From: Pogona vitticeps
Taxonomy: Eukaryota > Chordata > Lepidosauria > Squamata > Agamidae
NCBI RefSeq assembly: GCF_051106095.1
Contig: NC_135785.1
Coordinates: forward strand, 107,618,501 to 107,682,500
DNA length: 64,000 nt
Reading direction: 5' to 3'
Shown here: positions 24,132 through 38,446 of the stretch, one piece after another
Position numbering within the stretch: position 1 is the stretch's first letter
Layout: each line of letters begins with the position of its first letter
Notes under the pieces: model-generated
The model's database searches: none
What the model saw: only the letters and a program-made list of their open reading frames with translations
What the model was told of the DNA's origin: nothing
Program-made: the position numbers and the translations under genes

Positions 24132-24843
24132 TTGCTTGGTCAGCTACAAATTGAAGATTCCATGACCATTTAATAGCATGGCACACCTGTCTCCTTACCA
24201 TTCAGTGTGGTGGCATAAAACCGTTCAAGATAGCTGAACCGCTATGTTGCGAGGGGTGGAGAACATCACTCTTCCATGTTATTGAGAAAATGGCTGCTCT
24301 CTTGGCCCCACCCACCTCTGGTCTGCAGGTCCCCCAAGGACTTCCTCCAAGGGCAGTCTCCACCTTGGTGCATTGATTTGCAGATTTATTGAGAGGACAA
24401 GGAAGTAGTGCACTACCCAGAGCTGAGTTCTGGGCGGACTTCTTCAGAACTTGCTCTGCCCCAAATTCCCCCAACCCCTTGTCTTCATGGAAATATAAGG
24501 CTTCCCTTCCTTTCTTCTATACTGCCTCAGGGAGTATAAGACCTGATGTGGAAGGGTTGGGAGTAAAAGTGATTTATTTATTTATAGTTGTATCTTATCC
24601 CTTCAGAATAACTTCAGAAGACAAAAATGTAAAGGAAATTTCCAAATGACCTAAAATTTATATATTTTTCCAATCAATTCCCAGAGATTAATATGCCACT
24701 TCACTCCTCCCCTTATGGGATTTTAACCACGGATGTAATCAAACAACTCAAACAGAATGATTCACACATGGCAATTGCTGCCATATTTTCATTGTGCCAC
24801 CAAACACACATTCACACACATTTAGTCCTTGGAAGGATGTCTA
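24132..24843. other. downstream flank of the lectin gene
   Basis: No coding feature recognised between the duplicated block and the likely lectin polyadenylation signal. Confidence 0.4.
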
Positions 24844-24849
24844 TTTATT
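24844..24849 (-). terminator. candidate polyadenylation signal of the lectin gene
   Basis: AATAAA on the minus strand, about 280 bases after the lectin stop codon. It is the first canonical signal I find downstream. A short MIR-like stretch (TTCACAACAGCCCTGCAAGG) lies in the implied 3' UTR near 25.02 kb. Use of this site is inferred. Confidence 0.45.
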
Positions 24850-25129
24850 TTCAAAGCACAAAAAACCCTGGGCATTTCAAGAAGAAGCACTTTTTCTATA
24901 CGCGATTGGCTACTAAAATGCATGAAACAAACCACAGAAATTGAAATGACTGGTTTGTGACACGTGTATCCCCTCCTTTCAACGAGAAACACACATAGTA
25001 TTATTCAATGTCATCTTCACAACAGCCCTGCAAGGTAAGTTGCCTGAGAGTCATCTACTAAATAAGCGTTTGCATCAATAAAATACATGCTGTTCAATTA
25101 CAATGCATTGGGTTTGGCCCTAAACAAAA

Positions 25130-28305
<3,176 letters not shown>

Positions 28306-28695
28306 CTTTTCAAAGTGTGTGACCTATACAAATCAAACAGAATTATTGAATCATACTGAGCTATTATCACTCATTGACAAGTGATGCTACCATAGCATCA
28401 TCTCTGCAAAAATCCTCCCTGGTCATTGGGATGTTCTCCTGATCTAAAAGAACAAACTTCAGGATAGCTATCACTGCTATACACCATTACACACTCCCAC
28501 CTCACCTCTGTTTTGGACATTTGAAGACTTAAAAACACATCTGTTGATTCCATAAATCTGATCCAAGATCACAATGTCTGCATCGTAGCCTCAGTCTCCT
28601 ATGGCCTGGTGGACATCCCAGCTAGAGTTGATAAGAGTTGCAATCTAACATATCTGTGGGCTCCATATCAAGGATGCTGCTGTATATCTCTAGGA

Positions 28696-28831
28696 CAATG
28701 GTTCCCAACCTTGGGTCCCCAGTTGTTCTTGGATTAAAACTCCCAGAGGCTTTTACCACTAGCTGTGCTGATCAGGATTTCTGGGAGTTGTAGTTCAAGA
28801 ACTTATGGGGACTCTAGGTTAAGAAGCACTG
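28696..28831. mobile_element. hAT MITE, 136 bp, in lectin intron 1
   Basis: Ends CAATGGTTCCCAACCTTGGG and, inverted, CAGTGCTTCTTAACCTAGAG. They are flanked by CTCTAGGA / CTCTAGAA (8 bp, one mismatch). The core AACTCCCAGA...TCTGGGAGTTGTAGTT folds back. Relatives lie at 32084, 53963 and 61033. Confidence 0.85.
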
Positions 28832-28904
28832 CTCTAGAATTAACAAGGTAGAGATGGAAAGAATACTCAGGGACTGAAAACCCTGTTGCTCAGACTAGTA
28901 AACT

Positions 28905-29180
28905 GCACTAGAGCTGGCCCACTGAATCATTGGGGATTTGGTCAGTCAGTTCCTCCCTAAGTTCCATTGATTCAAATAGGCCTACTCTGGTTGCATCTGA
29001 CTTTAGTATAGCAAATCACAACTTGAGTGAGCCTATTTGAATCATGGAATGTATTTATTTATTTATTTATTTGATTTATATCCCGCCCATCTGGTCTGGG
29101 TGATGGGAGCAGTTTCCTTGTGAAATTCCCATGAATGTAATGGGCCTACTCTACTACAACTTATTACACCAAGCAACAGG
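28905..29180 (+). repeat. unclassified old repeat, TTGATTCAA-type, split by a tail
   Basis: CCATTGATTCAAATAGGCCT and later ATGTAATGGGCCTACTCTAC match the 62095-62325 block (GCCTATTTGAATCAATGGAA, TAATGGCCCTACTCTAGAGC). An L2/CR1-like tail at 29050-29110 interrupts it. The family is unknown to me; it may be an ancient amniote repeat. Confidence 0.4.
29050..29110 (-). mobile_element. 3' tail of an L2/CR1-like retroposon
   Basis: Reversed form of the tail at 361-415: on the minus strand GGGCGGGATATAAATCAAAT followed by AAAT units. Confidence 0.55.
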
Positions 29181-29354
29181 TTTTCCACCACTAAATTCCT
29201 CATTCACTCAAATGTAGGCTATCATGACAAGACAAGATACCTCAGCAAGTAAGTTTTAAAATTTCATGAGATTCCCTGCCTGCATTGGACAACAAGTCAA
29301 AAGAGTGTTTTCTTCCCTCCCCTGGTTACAGTAAGATCACAAATCTCCACTTAC

Positions 29355-29398
29355 CCTAAAAGGTCCTGGTGTTCTAGACGAGGTTCACGGAGACTAAT
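29355..29398 (-). other. candidate untranslated exon 1 of the lectin gene
   Basis: About 44 bases from a start site placed 30 bases after the TATA box down to the donor CCTTTTAGG/GTAAGTGG. A TATA-driven untranslated first exon also precedes the signal exon in mammalian SP-A genes. The exact start is inferred; the donor sequence is seen. Confidence 0.5.
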
Positions 29399-29419
29399 TG
29401 TCCCAGCATTTGCTTGTCA

Positions 29420-29428
29420 CTTTATATA
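29420..29428 (-). promoter_or_regulatory. TATA box of the lectin gene
   Basis: TATATAAAG on the minus strand lies within CTCCCTCTATATAAAGTGAC, about 65 bases upstream of a strong splice donor and about 1.1 kb upstream of the signal-peptide ATG. The position relative to exon 1 is what a TATA promoter needs. Confidence 0.5.
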
Positions 29429-29846
29429 GAGGGAGTGGATTGAGCAACAGAATCAACTCATCACTCAAAACTAAGTCTCTCTCTCTTTGCTGTAAATTAC
29501 AGCTGTTTGTTTAAGAACAGTCTGGCCTTTCAGAAAACACAGGCGTGATATATTTAGAAATACTGAATTCTCCAACAGCAACAAACCCCAAAACATGAGG
29601 AAATAAAACCAGAGAAACGTTTTTTACCTGAAGATTTCTCAATGCCATGCATGAAGTTTCAATTATTGCGCAAAGGCACTCCTTCACGGATATGTTGAAT
29701 AAATCCAACATTTCACAATCTTGGTAGGCAGTTAACATCAGCAGGTCAGACAGAAAGGAGTGCTTTGAGAATACCGATACTGCCAATGGGCCTATGGGTT
29801 TCTGCGCAACTTTCACATTTCAACACGTTTTAACACCTCATTATGG
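29429..29846. other. upstream flank of the lectin promoter
   Basis: No further element recognised. A 101-codon minus-strand frame (29511-29816) has hydrophobic stretches but no family resemblance. Confidence 0.4.
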
Positions 29847-30076
29847 CAGGAATCCTGTATCTGCGGGGGGATTGGTTCCATAGAGTGCTGTAGATGCCTG
29901 AAACTGCAGATACAAGGGAACCCTATATACAACACAGAAGGCAGCAGGATGGAATCCACAAAGGAGCAGGAGAAATGCCACATGGTGGTGCACTTGTATT
30001 TTAAACATAAGGTGGCGGCAAACTACTGAGAAGTGAAACCACAGATATTGATCATATGGATAAAGGGATCCTACTG
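29847..30076. mobile_element. Tigger-like MITE remnant
   Basis: The left CAGGAATCCTGTATCTGCGG and, inverted, right CAGTAGGATCCCTTTATCCA match the classic ...GGGGATTGGTTCCA...GCAGATAC pattern of Tigger-related MITEs. TA follows the right end. It is diverged. Confidence 0.45.
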
Positions 30077-31179
30077 TATTTGAGATTGGTAATAGGCTAG
30101 GTGAGGGTGAATCAGGATAAGCTTCATGTGAGCAAGGTGGAGATGCTGATGGCCTAATAACTAGCTGACACACTTCAGGGGCAATAACTTCAAGGCATGA
30201 GAAAAGGGGACACATTCGTTGTCTGGCTGTGAACTACAGGAGTTACTGCTGCTGAAATCTTGTGACCACTCTGTTGGCTCTGTGGTGCAGGCAGGCGGCA
30301 GAGCCTCCTTTTGTGCCATAGAGCTCTGCAAAACCTCAGGACAGATTGTCTCTTTCCCTTCCATTGCTAAGACATACAGACAGGAAGGGAAGATCCTGCC
30401 ATATTTTCAACAGCATGGATGCTGTCAGCAGCTGCTGGGGGTGCACTGAGGATGAGGATAGGGTGCAAGGGCCCTCTTTTACTTACAGGCTGTGTACTGT
30501 TCATTCCTGCCCTTGAGGCTTCCCTATCCTGAGGTATTTTGACACCCCTAGAAAAGGAAAAGGCTTGCAACCTAGAGGAGCCAGGGTGATTTCTGTGGCT
30601 TTCACCCACTTTGGCTGACAAGATGGCAACTAAGTTGCACCTGCCATTTGAACTCTATCATAGATGCATGCTTACTTTTTTAAATTTGGGCAGTTGCAAT
30701 GAAGTTTTCATTGAGCCACTTTCAGAAACAGTTTGGAGGCTGCACCAGGAATACACTTGTCCATCTGGATAGAGGACAGAAAATCTATACACCAGGATTA
30801 AAACTTAAAATAGCATTATTGATTTTCATTGAACTTTGAGATGCAAGTCAAGATGTTGTTCATAGTGAAGGAACTGAACAGCATGGGTTCAGGACACCTC
30901 AAGAAGAACAATTTTCACTCATGCGAGATTCCCTCTTCGAATGTTTAGATCTAGATCTGAGACCCTGTTTTGAAAGCTTCAGCTGTCTGAGCTGTGACTA
31001 GTGACTAAAAATCAGCAGCAGCTACTACAACGTGCTTTCCCATCTTCAGCAACCTTCTCTCATTCAGTAGCCTTGCTTTGTTAATTTGAGCACTATTTAA
31101 AGTTGTTTTTTTTCTCTTACCACTGATCTTTCCCCCCCTTAATTCACTGTTAGGATTTAACACATCTCTAAGTTCAGCA
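30077..31179. other. unique intergenic sequence
   Basis: Nothing recognised. Frames of 60-80 codons on both strands lack domains. Confidence 0.45.
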
Positions 31180-31640
31180 CTTTATTCATTTTACACTTCA
31201 CCTTTCTTTTTGCACTGAGACCAAAAGCAGCACCCAACACGATTGAAAAACAATTAGTGAAATGCAATGCCTTTTTAACATTAAAATACAATTAAACAAG
31301 TAATCATATTGAAACAACAAATGAATTTAAAACAATGTAAAAGACATCATCATCATCATCATCATCATAAATGAAAAGGCCCTATTTAAAGCTCCATACT
31401 CATCAGACAGTCAGTGGCAAGAAGACTATCTAAAGATGAATATTTTTGCCTTCTGGTGAGAAGGACAACAGGGAAGCTTTCACTTCCTTTGGAAGGGAGT
31501 TTGACAATCTGGAACAGACACAGAAAAAGTCAGTTTTCATGTGCTCACTCCATATGCCTGGGAGGTTAGTAGGATCAAAAGCAGAGCCTCCCCTCAATTT
31601 ATTAAAACCCAGAGAGATTCAGATGTGGCTGGCATGGTCA
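31180..31640 (-). mobile_element. L2/CR1-like retroposon 3' region
   Basis: An A-rich region with AACATTAAAATACAATTAAA and CCTTTGGAAGGGAGTTTGAC, arranged like 3475-3880. It contains a small (ATC)n run at about 31347-31368. It is diverged and 5'-truncated. Confidence 0.45.
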
Positions 31641-32083
31641 ATTTTCAGGACCAAACCTTAAAACGGGAGACATGTCCTTTTGATACGAGATTTCTTTTTT
31701 AAAAAAAAATGATATCACAGAGGTATCTGTGACATCATAAGGATTCATTACACATTAAGACCACTGACATGTAGACATATTACATTGTAATCAACATTCC
31801 CTCTCAGCTGTGCAGCCATGTGGCCACACAGTTCTGCTGCATCGGGGCCATATAGCCAAGCCAGTGTTGCCGCCCGTTTGCTTCTGGCTGCTGCCTATTT
31901 GTTTCCAGTCGTGTCCAGAACCTCACACACATGAAGTGGAGTCCCCACTCAATGCTCCAGAAAATCAGAGTGATTGTTGGTTGTAACTTGTGGGATTTTT
32001 CACTTTTAAAGCCATCAAGGAGGAAAATGACTCTCACAGCTTCCCATTGTTAGAGTGTGTGATGAGGGGCTGTTCTTCTAGAG
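31641..32083. other. unique intergenic sequence
   Basis: Nothing firmly recognised. Confidence 0.4.
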
Positions 32084-32219
32084 CAGTGGTGTCGAACTGT
32101 GGCCCTCCAGATGTTCTTGGACTTCAACTCCCAGAAGCCTTCACCACCACCTCTGCTGGCCAGGATTTCTGGGAGTTGAAGGCCAAGAACATCTGGAGGG
32201 CCACAGTTCGACACCACTG
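32084..32219. mobile_element. hAT foldback MITE, 136 bp, young
   Basis: Ends CAGTGGTGTCGAACTGTGGC are inverted over more than 50 bases with only one or two mismatches. They are flanked by a perfect 8-bp duplication TTCTAGAG. The whole element can fold into one hairpin. It is the cleanest copy of its family in the window. Confidence 0.9.
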
Positions 32220-35200
32220 TTCTAGAGCCTCTAACCAGTCCCCTTCATCTTCTTCCTTCTCCTTTACTCCTTTCTCCTCCCAGTCAGTCACACCTGTGCC
32301 CTCCTCCCAAGGACGTTGCTCCGCCATCTCTCCTGGACCACCCATGTGCTGCCTTTTGGCATCTTTGCCTTTGGGCTGCCCTGAAACTAGGATCTCCTGG
32401 TCGTCTACCAAAGGGCTTGTGTACAAGGAAGACAAGGGGTAGTGGTGGCTTCCTCCTTACAGAGGGGAAGCGGGGGGGGGGAATCATTCTTTCTTTCTTG
32501 TAGTTAAATTTCTCTGCCTGAGTTTTTTCCCCACCAAGAAATCATGTGGGAAATCTGGTGGGATAACATGGAAATGTTATGGTCATTTCACTCCCAGAGA
32601 CATGTCAGGCTGCTCATGATTATACAATTCTTGCATGCAATGGCAAGAGTCCTGTGAAGGATTCACCTGGAAAGTGTAGAGGAAACACCAAGCGGCACAA
32701 TATACTAAAATTCCTGCACAGAATGGCTTCGCTCCCTGTGAGCATTCACTAGAAAGATAATTAAGCTGCACACCATTTGGCAGCTTCCTCTACTGAACAA
32801 TGGGAAGGGGAGATCATTTTTACACATACACACACAAACAATCAAGTCTCATTTTGTCTGAAAACTAGGAAATCTTGCTAATGCAGGAGGGGGATATCTC
32901 TGTGAAGAATCTCAGAATGGCTAAATTCAAGAAACACTCAAGAAATGAAGAATTTCATGAATATTATCTGATCCCTATTGTAATTCATGGTAATTTGATA
33001 ATTATTAACTCTAACGTGGTGTATGTATTATTAAAGGATTTTGGGGAGGAAACATTTCATTTTGGAAAAAGCATTACATAATCTTGGTTACATAAGCCAA
33101 TTTATTTTTCTTAAAGACCAAACAGTCTGAAACAGGAAACTATTCAGTAAAGATTAATTCTTTCTTTTCTTTTCTGGGAACCTCTGTGAAAACTTTGTTT
33201 TAAAATCCCTAGTTATATGGGGTGTTCCTGAAATCAGTGCCTACGGAATTTCATACCTTGCTTAATACTGTTCTGAACTTTTTCCATCTCAGCCTTTGGA
33301 CATAAATGTTTGCATTGTAGCACTAGAAAGATTTTGAGATAAAGTACTGGCAACATCTTGTGTGCTTTTTTTGAGACAAGGCACACTTCCAGGAATCTCT
33401 TCATTTCACCTGTGTTGCTTCATGGTGAAATTCAGAATGAGAAGGTAGCATTTGGAGCTTTCAGAAAAATTGTGATATAGGGCCTGTCTACACTGGCATA
33501 GATATATGATATATGTATCACTGATGACATGGTTTGGATCCAGGCAAAAAAAACACACCCTCATCTACAAGTGTTGCTGCTTAGAATGATCCATCCTTCC
33601 TTAAGAGCTGCCGCTCACCTTTCTGGCCCAGAATTTTTATTTTGTATTTAATTTTTTTTTTTTTTGCATTCTTATTGTTTAGCCAGGAGATAGCTGCTGA
33701 ATACTTACAAGAAGGAAACGGAAGGATTAAATTATAGCAAACTGAAACAGGATTAATCCTCAACATCTAATAAATACAGCTCTGTGTGTACCTTAAGCTA
33801 AGAAAATACATCGGACAATAAAAGGTGGTTGCTCCACCAGGAAGAATGGTGCCCAATGATGACGTCATCACCATTTATGTGGCATGTTTATGCCCACTGG
33901 ATTTCATCCAGTGAGTGCTGGCAGAGCAAAGTGTAATGCTCAAGTTGACATTTGGAGAACAGAGCTGGGAAGAGGAGGATGGCTGGAAGAGCTCCTTTGG
34001 GACCATAGAGAACCCAAACTGTCAATTAACTTACTTTCATAACGCTCAGTAATGTTTCTGGATTGGGAAACTGGCATTCAGCAAAAATATAGAAAACCGT
34101 GGAATAAATAATTAAGATAGATAAGATTTTTGTAACTAGCTGACAGCCTTTTTGGCCAGGAGCTCCTGATCTTATGTGGCACTCGGTCTTTCAAAATTTC
34201 TCTGTAGAGGTTTAAGCCTCTGCAAGAACCTTCTCTAAATTCCCAGCAGTCCATTAAACTGAGAGAAAGAATGAGTGGCAGAGAGAGAGACAGAGAGAGA
34301 TTTAGTGGCATTAGGATCTTATGACTGGGTCTTGACTTATATTTTACCTTGTTTTTCAAATTCCTCACCACAATTTTTGTCTTCCTCTTCTCTCTTGCCC
34401 AACTGCCTGGGCAATAAAGTGAAGCATAAAGCTGTTATTCAGTTCTCCAAACAACAACAAGGACAACAACAAAACCTCTGGTTGATGAAAGTGGGACATT
34501 GCTTTTCTGTGTCCATGATTCAGAAAGCCAGGAAATGGCCCAATATTGCACAACGCTTCCGGGCCCCATACAACCCTGTCAGCTGTCTGGGCGATAAAGT
34601 GGAGCAACTTCTTTACTTTGCAAAAAGCCCTGACAATTGTTCTGTGTCGAGGTGGGAAGTTATTAGCTGATGAAAAAAGGAATCAGCTTCTGGGATTTTC
34701 TCTTCAACTTCTCTTTGTGAACAGCAGTGAGCACAAAAGGGTACTCTACACACCATTGCAACAGCTGCCATTGGTGTTGTCAACATTCAGGCTGCCCTTT
34801 GTTATGCAAAGTTTGGCATTGTTTTTCCTTCTAGCAAACCAGACACAATATTGTGCTGCAATATTAAGCCATTTCCTGGCATTTTTGAGTTGTGGATACA
34901 GTTACTTTTTTTGGTCTGCCCTCATTTTTAAAGAATGGCCTTGTAGAATGCTGAATTGCTCTGCTGCACGATACTATGGATGCACCTTGGTGCATCTATA
35001 ATATAACTTATAAATTGGAATATGTTTAGAAATGGCACATAACATAATGCTATAATACTGCCAAATTAAAATTAAGAGTTCGCTAACATATGCCCTCCTC
35101 TCTGTCTCTAAGTCTATTTGGTTCACCAGGAGTCTATCTGAAGTACACCACTGTTTTACCACCACTTTTCCATCTGCAAGACACTTACTCCAAGAAATAC

Positions 35201-35455
35201 TGACCTCTTAGACTTGTATACAATTTTGTACACTATGGTTACATTCCCTGCACTGAAGGAGGATACCTTGGAAAAGCAAGCTTGTCATAGCAGACTTGGG
35301 AGTGCATGCTTTTTGCTATTCAAAAAGTACCTTCTGATCTAAAGTAGCTGAGTGACTTTTCACAGCTGCTTGTTGAATGCTTGTTGAATGCTGAGCTGAA
35401 AGTATAACAGAGCAATATCTTTGGTTTTAGATCTTTTTGCGGAGAAGGGTTTACT
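32220..35455. other. unique intergenic sequence
   Basis: No gene recognised. It contains a G run at about 32471-32480, a T run at 33652-33665 and a pair of related GGGCAATAAAGTGAAGC / GGGCGATAAAGTGGAGC segments at about 34412 and 34588. Short pieces at 32399-32433 and 32695-32716 recur at 37.68-37.75 kb. Confidence 0.45.
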
Positions 35456-36466
35456 CCATTCCCTTCCATCTCTTACATGAATTCTGATGGGTGTGTGAGA
35501 TCATCCTGTTGTGTTGTTTGGTACAGCAGGATTCCTCAGCTAGTTGCTGCGAGGAAAAACTGTAAGGGTCTACCTGTCACAGACATAGACACTCTTCTGG
35601 CAATGGGGTACTACATGCAGGCAACTCCTTTCCAAATGGGGCCAAATTTCCCCCTCAATAGGTTTTAATTCACTGTCTCTTGCTGGAGACACAGCTGCCC
35701 ATGACCCAAGGGTAATACAGTGAACAATTACAGACTGTGTGCAAAGGGTTATTAACACAAGCACTGTATCTTCTGACTGTGTTTCAGCAGAGAAACATGA
35801 AAGTCTTGGTAGATGTTGTTACTTATTTCTTCATCTCAGGCACACTATAGAAGAAACTGAAAAATACCTGTGCATTGCAGTTCATTGCAGTGCAATTGTA
35901 GCAGCCTGTAACAGTGTGCGTAAGTTATTATATGGAAGGCTAAGGGTAAAGTTAAAGGTTCCCCTTGACAATTTTTGTCCAGTCGTGTTCGACTCTAGGG
36001 GGCGGTGCTCATCCCCGTTTCCAAGCCATAGAGCCAGCGTTTGTCCGAAGACAATGTTCCGTGGTCACATGGCCAGTGCGACTTAGACACGGAACGCTGT
36101 TACCTTCCCACCGAAGTGGTCCCTATTTATCTACTTGCATTTGCATGCTTTCGAACCGCTAGGTAGGCGGGAGCTGGGACAAGCGACGGGAGCTCACTCC
36201 GTCGCGTGGATTCGATATTACGACTGCTTGGTCTTCTGACCCTGCAGCACAGGCTTCTGCGGTTTAGCCCGCAGCGCCACCACGTCCCTACATATGGAAG
36301 GCTAAGGTCTCTCAAAACCCTCATATATTGTGTTGGGGTTTTATGTGCTTATGCTCCCTGTACATAGTTTCATATTGGCTAAGGAGAGCTGTTGAAATGC
36401 ATCGGACCATCGAGCAACCTGAAACTATGTACTTGGGTTTGTTTGGTTTTTGCTTTGTTTTTTTTG
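35456..36466 (+). repeat. duplicated block, copy 2 (with SINE)
   Basis: The same 645-bp sequence as 23487-24131, interrupted by a Sauria SINE at 35945-36290. About ten substitutions distinguish the copies. Confidence 0.9.
35945..36290 (-). mobile_element. Sauria SINE with perfect target duplication
   Basis: Reverse orientation: it begins (plus strand) with the Bov-B-like tail AAAGGTTCCCCTTGACAATT and ends with the complement of the tRNA head (GCGCCACCACGTCCC). It is flanked by the 15-bp duplication ATATGGAAGGCTAAG. The matching empty site exists in the copy at 23.95 kb, so insertion followed the duplication or the other copy never had it. Confidence 0.9.
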
Positions 36467-37025
36467 GCATGAGGGTAGCAAGAAAAAGTAGAGGAAGTGC
36501 AGGAGTGCCAAACTACATGCAACCTTATACATACCTCTTTAAAAGTATTCATAAATTGACTTCTTTTAATCTGGAGGAGAATCAGCTATGGGATTACAGG
36601 CTGGGATGTGCACTGGATCATTACTGTAGCCCATGGTCAGGTTCTTGCTCAAAGGATCATCCCTCTGGCTATATTTGACCTCATCCCTAAGCTGTTTTTT
36701 TTAAAGTCTACAAGCATCTGAAGAAGTGAGCTGCTATCCACAGAAACATTTGACCAAATAAATATTGAATAATGTGTCACAAGATTCATTGTTGGTAGTC
36801 ACAGATAGCTCTGTCCTCCATGAATTTGTTCAATCCATTTTAAGGCTGTTTAAGATGGCTGCCGCCACCACTCACTCCCTTTAGTAACCAGATCCACAAT
36901 TTAACTAGCTGTCATCTGTCCCAAATCTCTTAACAGGTCCAAAGTGCTCCCCAAAAGTATGCTTTGAAAACTACTGAAATTATTAATTGTTTCTGACCTT
37001 TTTTTTAAAAAAAAAATTACCAATA
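36467..37025. other. intergenic, with one conserved-looking repeat motif
   Basis: The stretch 36705-36796 (CATCTGAAGAAGTGAGCTGC, then CCAAATAAATATTG and TGTCACAAGATTC) resembles a widespread amniote repeat whose core reads GAAGAAGTGAGCTGTGGCTCACGA. The rest is unrecognised. Confidence 0.4.
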
Positions 37026-37563
37026 CCGTATTTGCTGGCATAGAAGATGACTTTTTTGGCCCCAAAAACATGCCTCCAAGTGGGGGGGGGTCGTCTTATA
37101 TGCCGGGTGCACTTCAGTTGGGCCAGGAAGGAGCTGCCGCCACCGCTGCCGTTGAGTGAGTGACGCAGGGCCGCGCTGGCAGGGGAGGTAGGCAGGCGGG
37201 CAGGCAGGTGGTCAGTCCAGACGGAGGGAGGGAAGCAGAGCCGGCCATGCCTGAGTGGCCAGAGCTCCGCCGCCGCCGCTGCCCACTTGCCCGCTTTCCC
37301 TCCTTTTCACCCTCCTTGCAGCTGGGCCAGCCATCCACTCACCCGTGTACCGCCAGAGAGCTGCCTCCCCTTCCCCTCCTCCTCCTCTGCCCGGCCCCTT
37401 TCCCTCTTTCTTGCCCTCCTCGCAGCTGAGCCAGCTGCCCGCTCGCCCATGCACCGCCAGCGAGCTGCTTCCCTCAGCAGAGCCATCCACTCTATATTTT
37501 GAGTGGAAATGTTGGGGGTGTGTGTCTTATACGCCCAGTCATCTTGGACGCTGGCAAATACAG
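37026..37563. mobile_element. GC-rich TA-target MITE, family P, copy 2
   Basis: Ends CCGTATTTGCTGGC / GCTGGCAAATACAG lie at a TA target. Subterminal GTCGTCTTATATGCC and TCTTATACGCCC are present. The GC-rich interior (CACTTCAGTTGGGCCAGGA, GGACGGAGGGAGGGAAGCAG-like) aligns with the left part of copy 3 but lacks its coding exon. Open frames on both strands are compositional. Confidence 0.8.
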
Positions 37564-37628
37564 TAAAATGAAGGGAAGAAATTAAAAACCAGACACAGAA
37601 CATGAAACAATAAGTACAGTTCAACACT

Positions 37629-37746
37629 GGGGCCTATATATAACTGCTAGTGCTTTGTAGAAAATAGGGTTCTCTTGGTAGTCTACCAAAGGGCTTGTGT
37701 ACAAGGAAGACAGTCTGCGCAAGATGCACAATATACTAAAATTCCT
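37629..37746 (+). repeat. mosaic of three short segments from 25.8-32.7 kb
   Basis: In order: a piece like 25760-25792 (ACTGYTAGTGCTTT core), a piece nearly identical to 32399-32433 (TCTACCAAAGGGCTTGTGTA and on) and a 21-base exact match to 32695-32716 (GCACAATATACTAAAATTCC). All share orientation. Either a collapsed duplicate or a processed transcript copy. Confidence 0.5.
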
Positions 37747-38446
37747 ACTTTTGGCTCTCCTAGACATAGGTCAGAGGTTGTTGAGAAAAATTCAGAGCTA
37801 TGCAAAAACTCTAATATATGTGTAAGTGGCAGAGCAAGGGGCTGCTCTCTGAAGTCATACCCATTAAAAAGGACAGGTGGTAGGGAGGCTTATTAGCTCC
37901 TCTCCTATTTAATTACTGTCTTAATTATGTTCCATTTTCACAGGTGTGGGTTTTTCCTCCTCCTCATCTAAAATACAGGGGCATTTCCATCTTCTTGAAT
38001 ACTGATAAAGCCATTCTTGTTTCATGCACACAGTATGGGATGCATAGACTCCTGAGACCTCTAGATTCCTACTGTGCTAAGGAAATTCTATGAGTTAATT
38101 ATTCCAAAATGAAAATAATAGTATTTGGAAAGAGCAGACAGAAGTATCTATGGCAACTGGCTGATTAACAACTGGAGCAAGTTGACTCCTATAAATAGTT
38201 AGGTGATATTTAGACAATCTGGAGCATGGTGCAGTATTTGAAAGCTGCTGTATTAACAGATAATGTTAATAACTTATGGAATTTTTTTCACTGTGACTGG
38301 ATTGGGTGGCAGGCTAGTGGTGTTCTTTCTTGAACTTTATAGGACTAAACTCTCAGGCCAAATACTACACATATTCAAATTCTGGAATTAGAACAACTTC
38401 CACCCCTCACGAGACTCTTGTGGTTAACCGGTTTTTAAAATATATA
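37747..38446. other. unique intergenic sequence
   Basis: Nothing recognised. Confidence 0.4.

Noticed and set aside
31347-31368. Short regular repeat considered as a CRISPR-like array
   Set aside because: It is a plain ATC microsatellite. There are no spacers.
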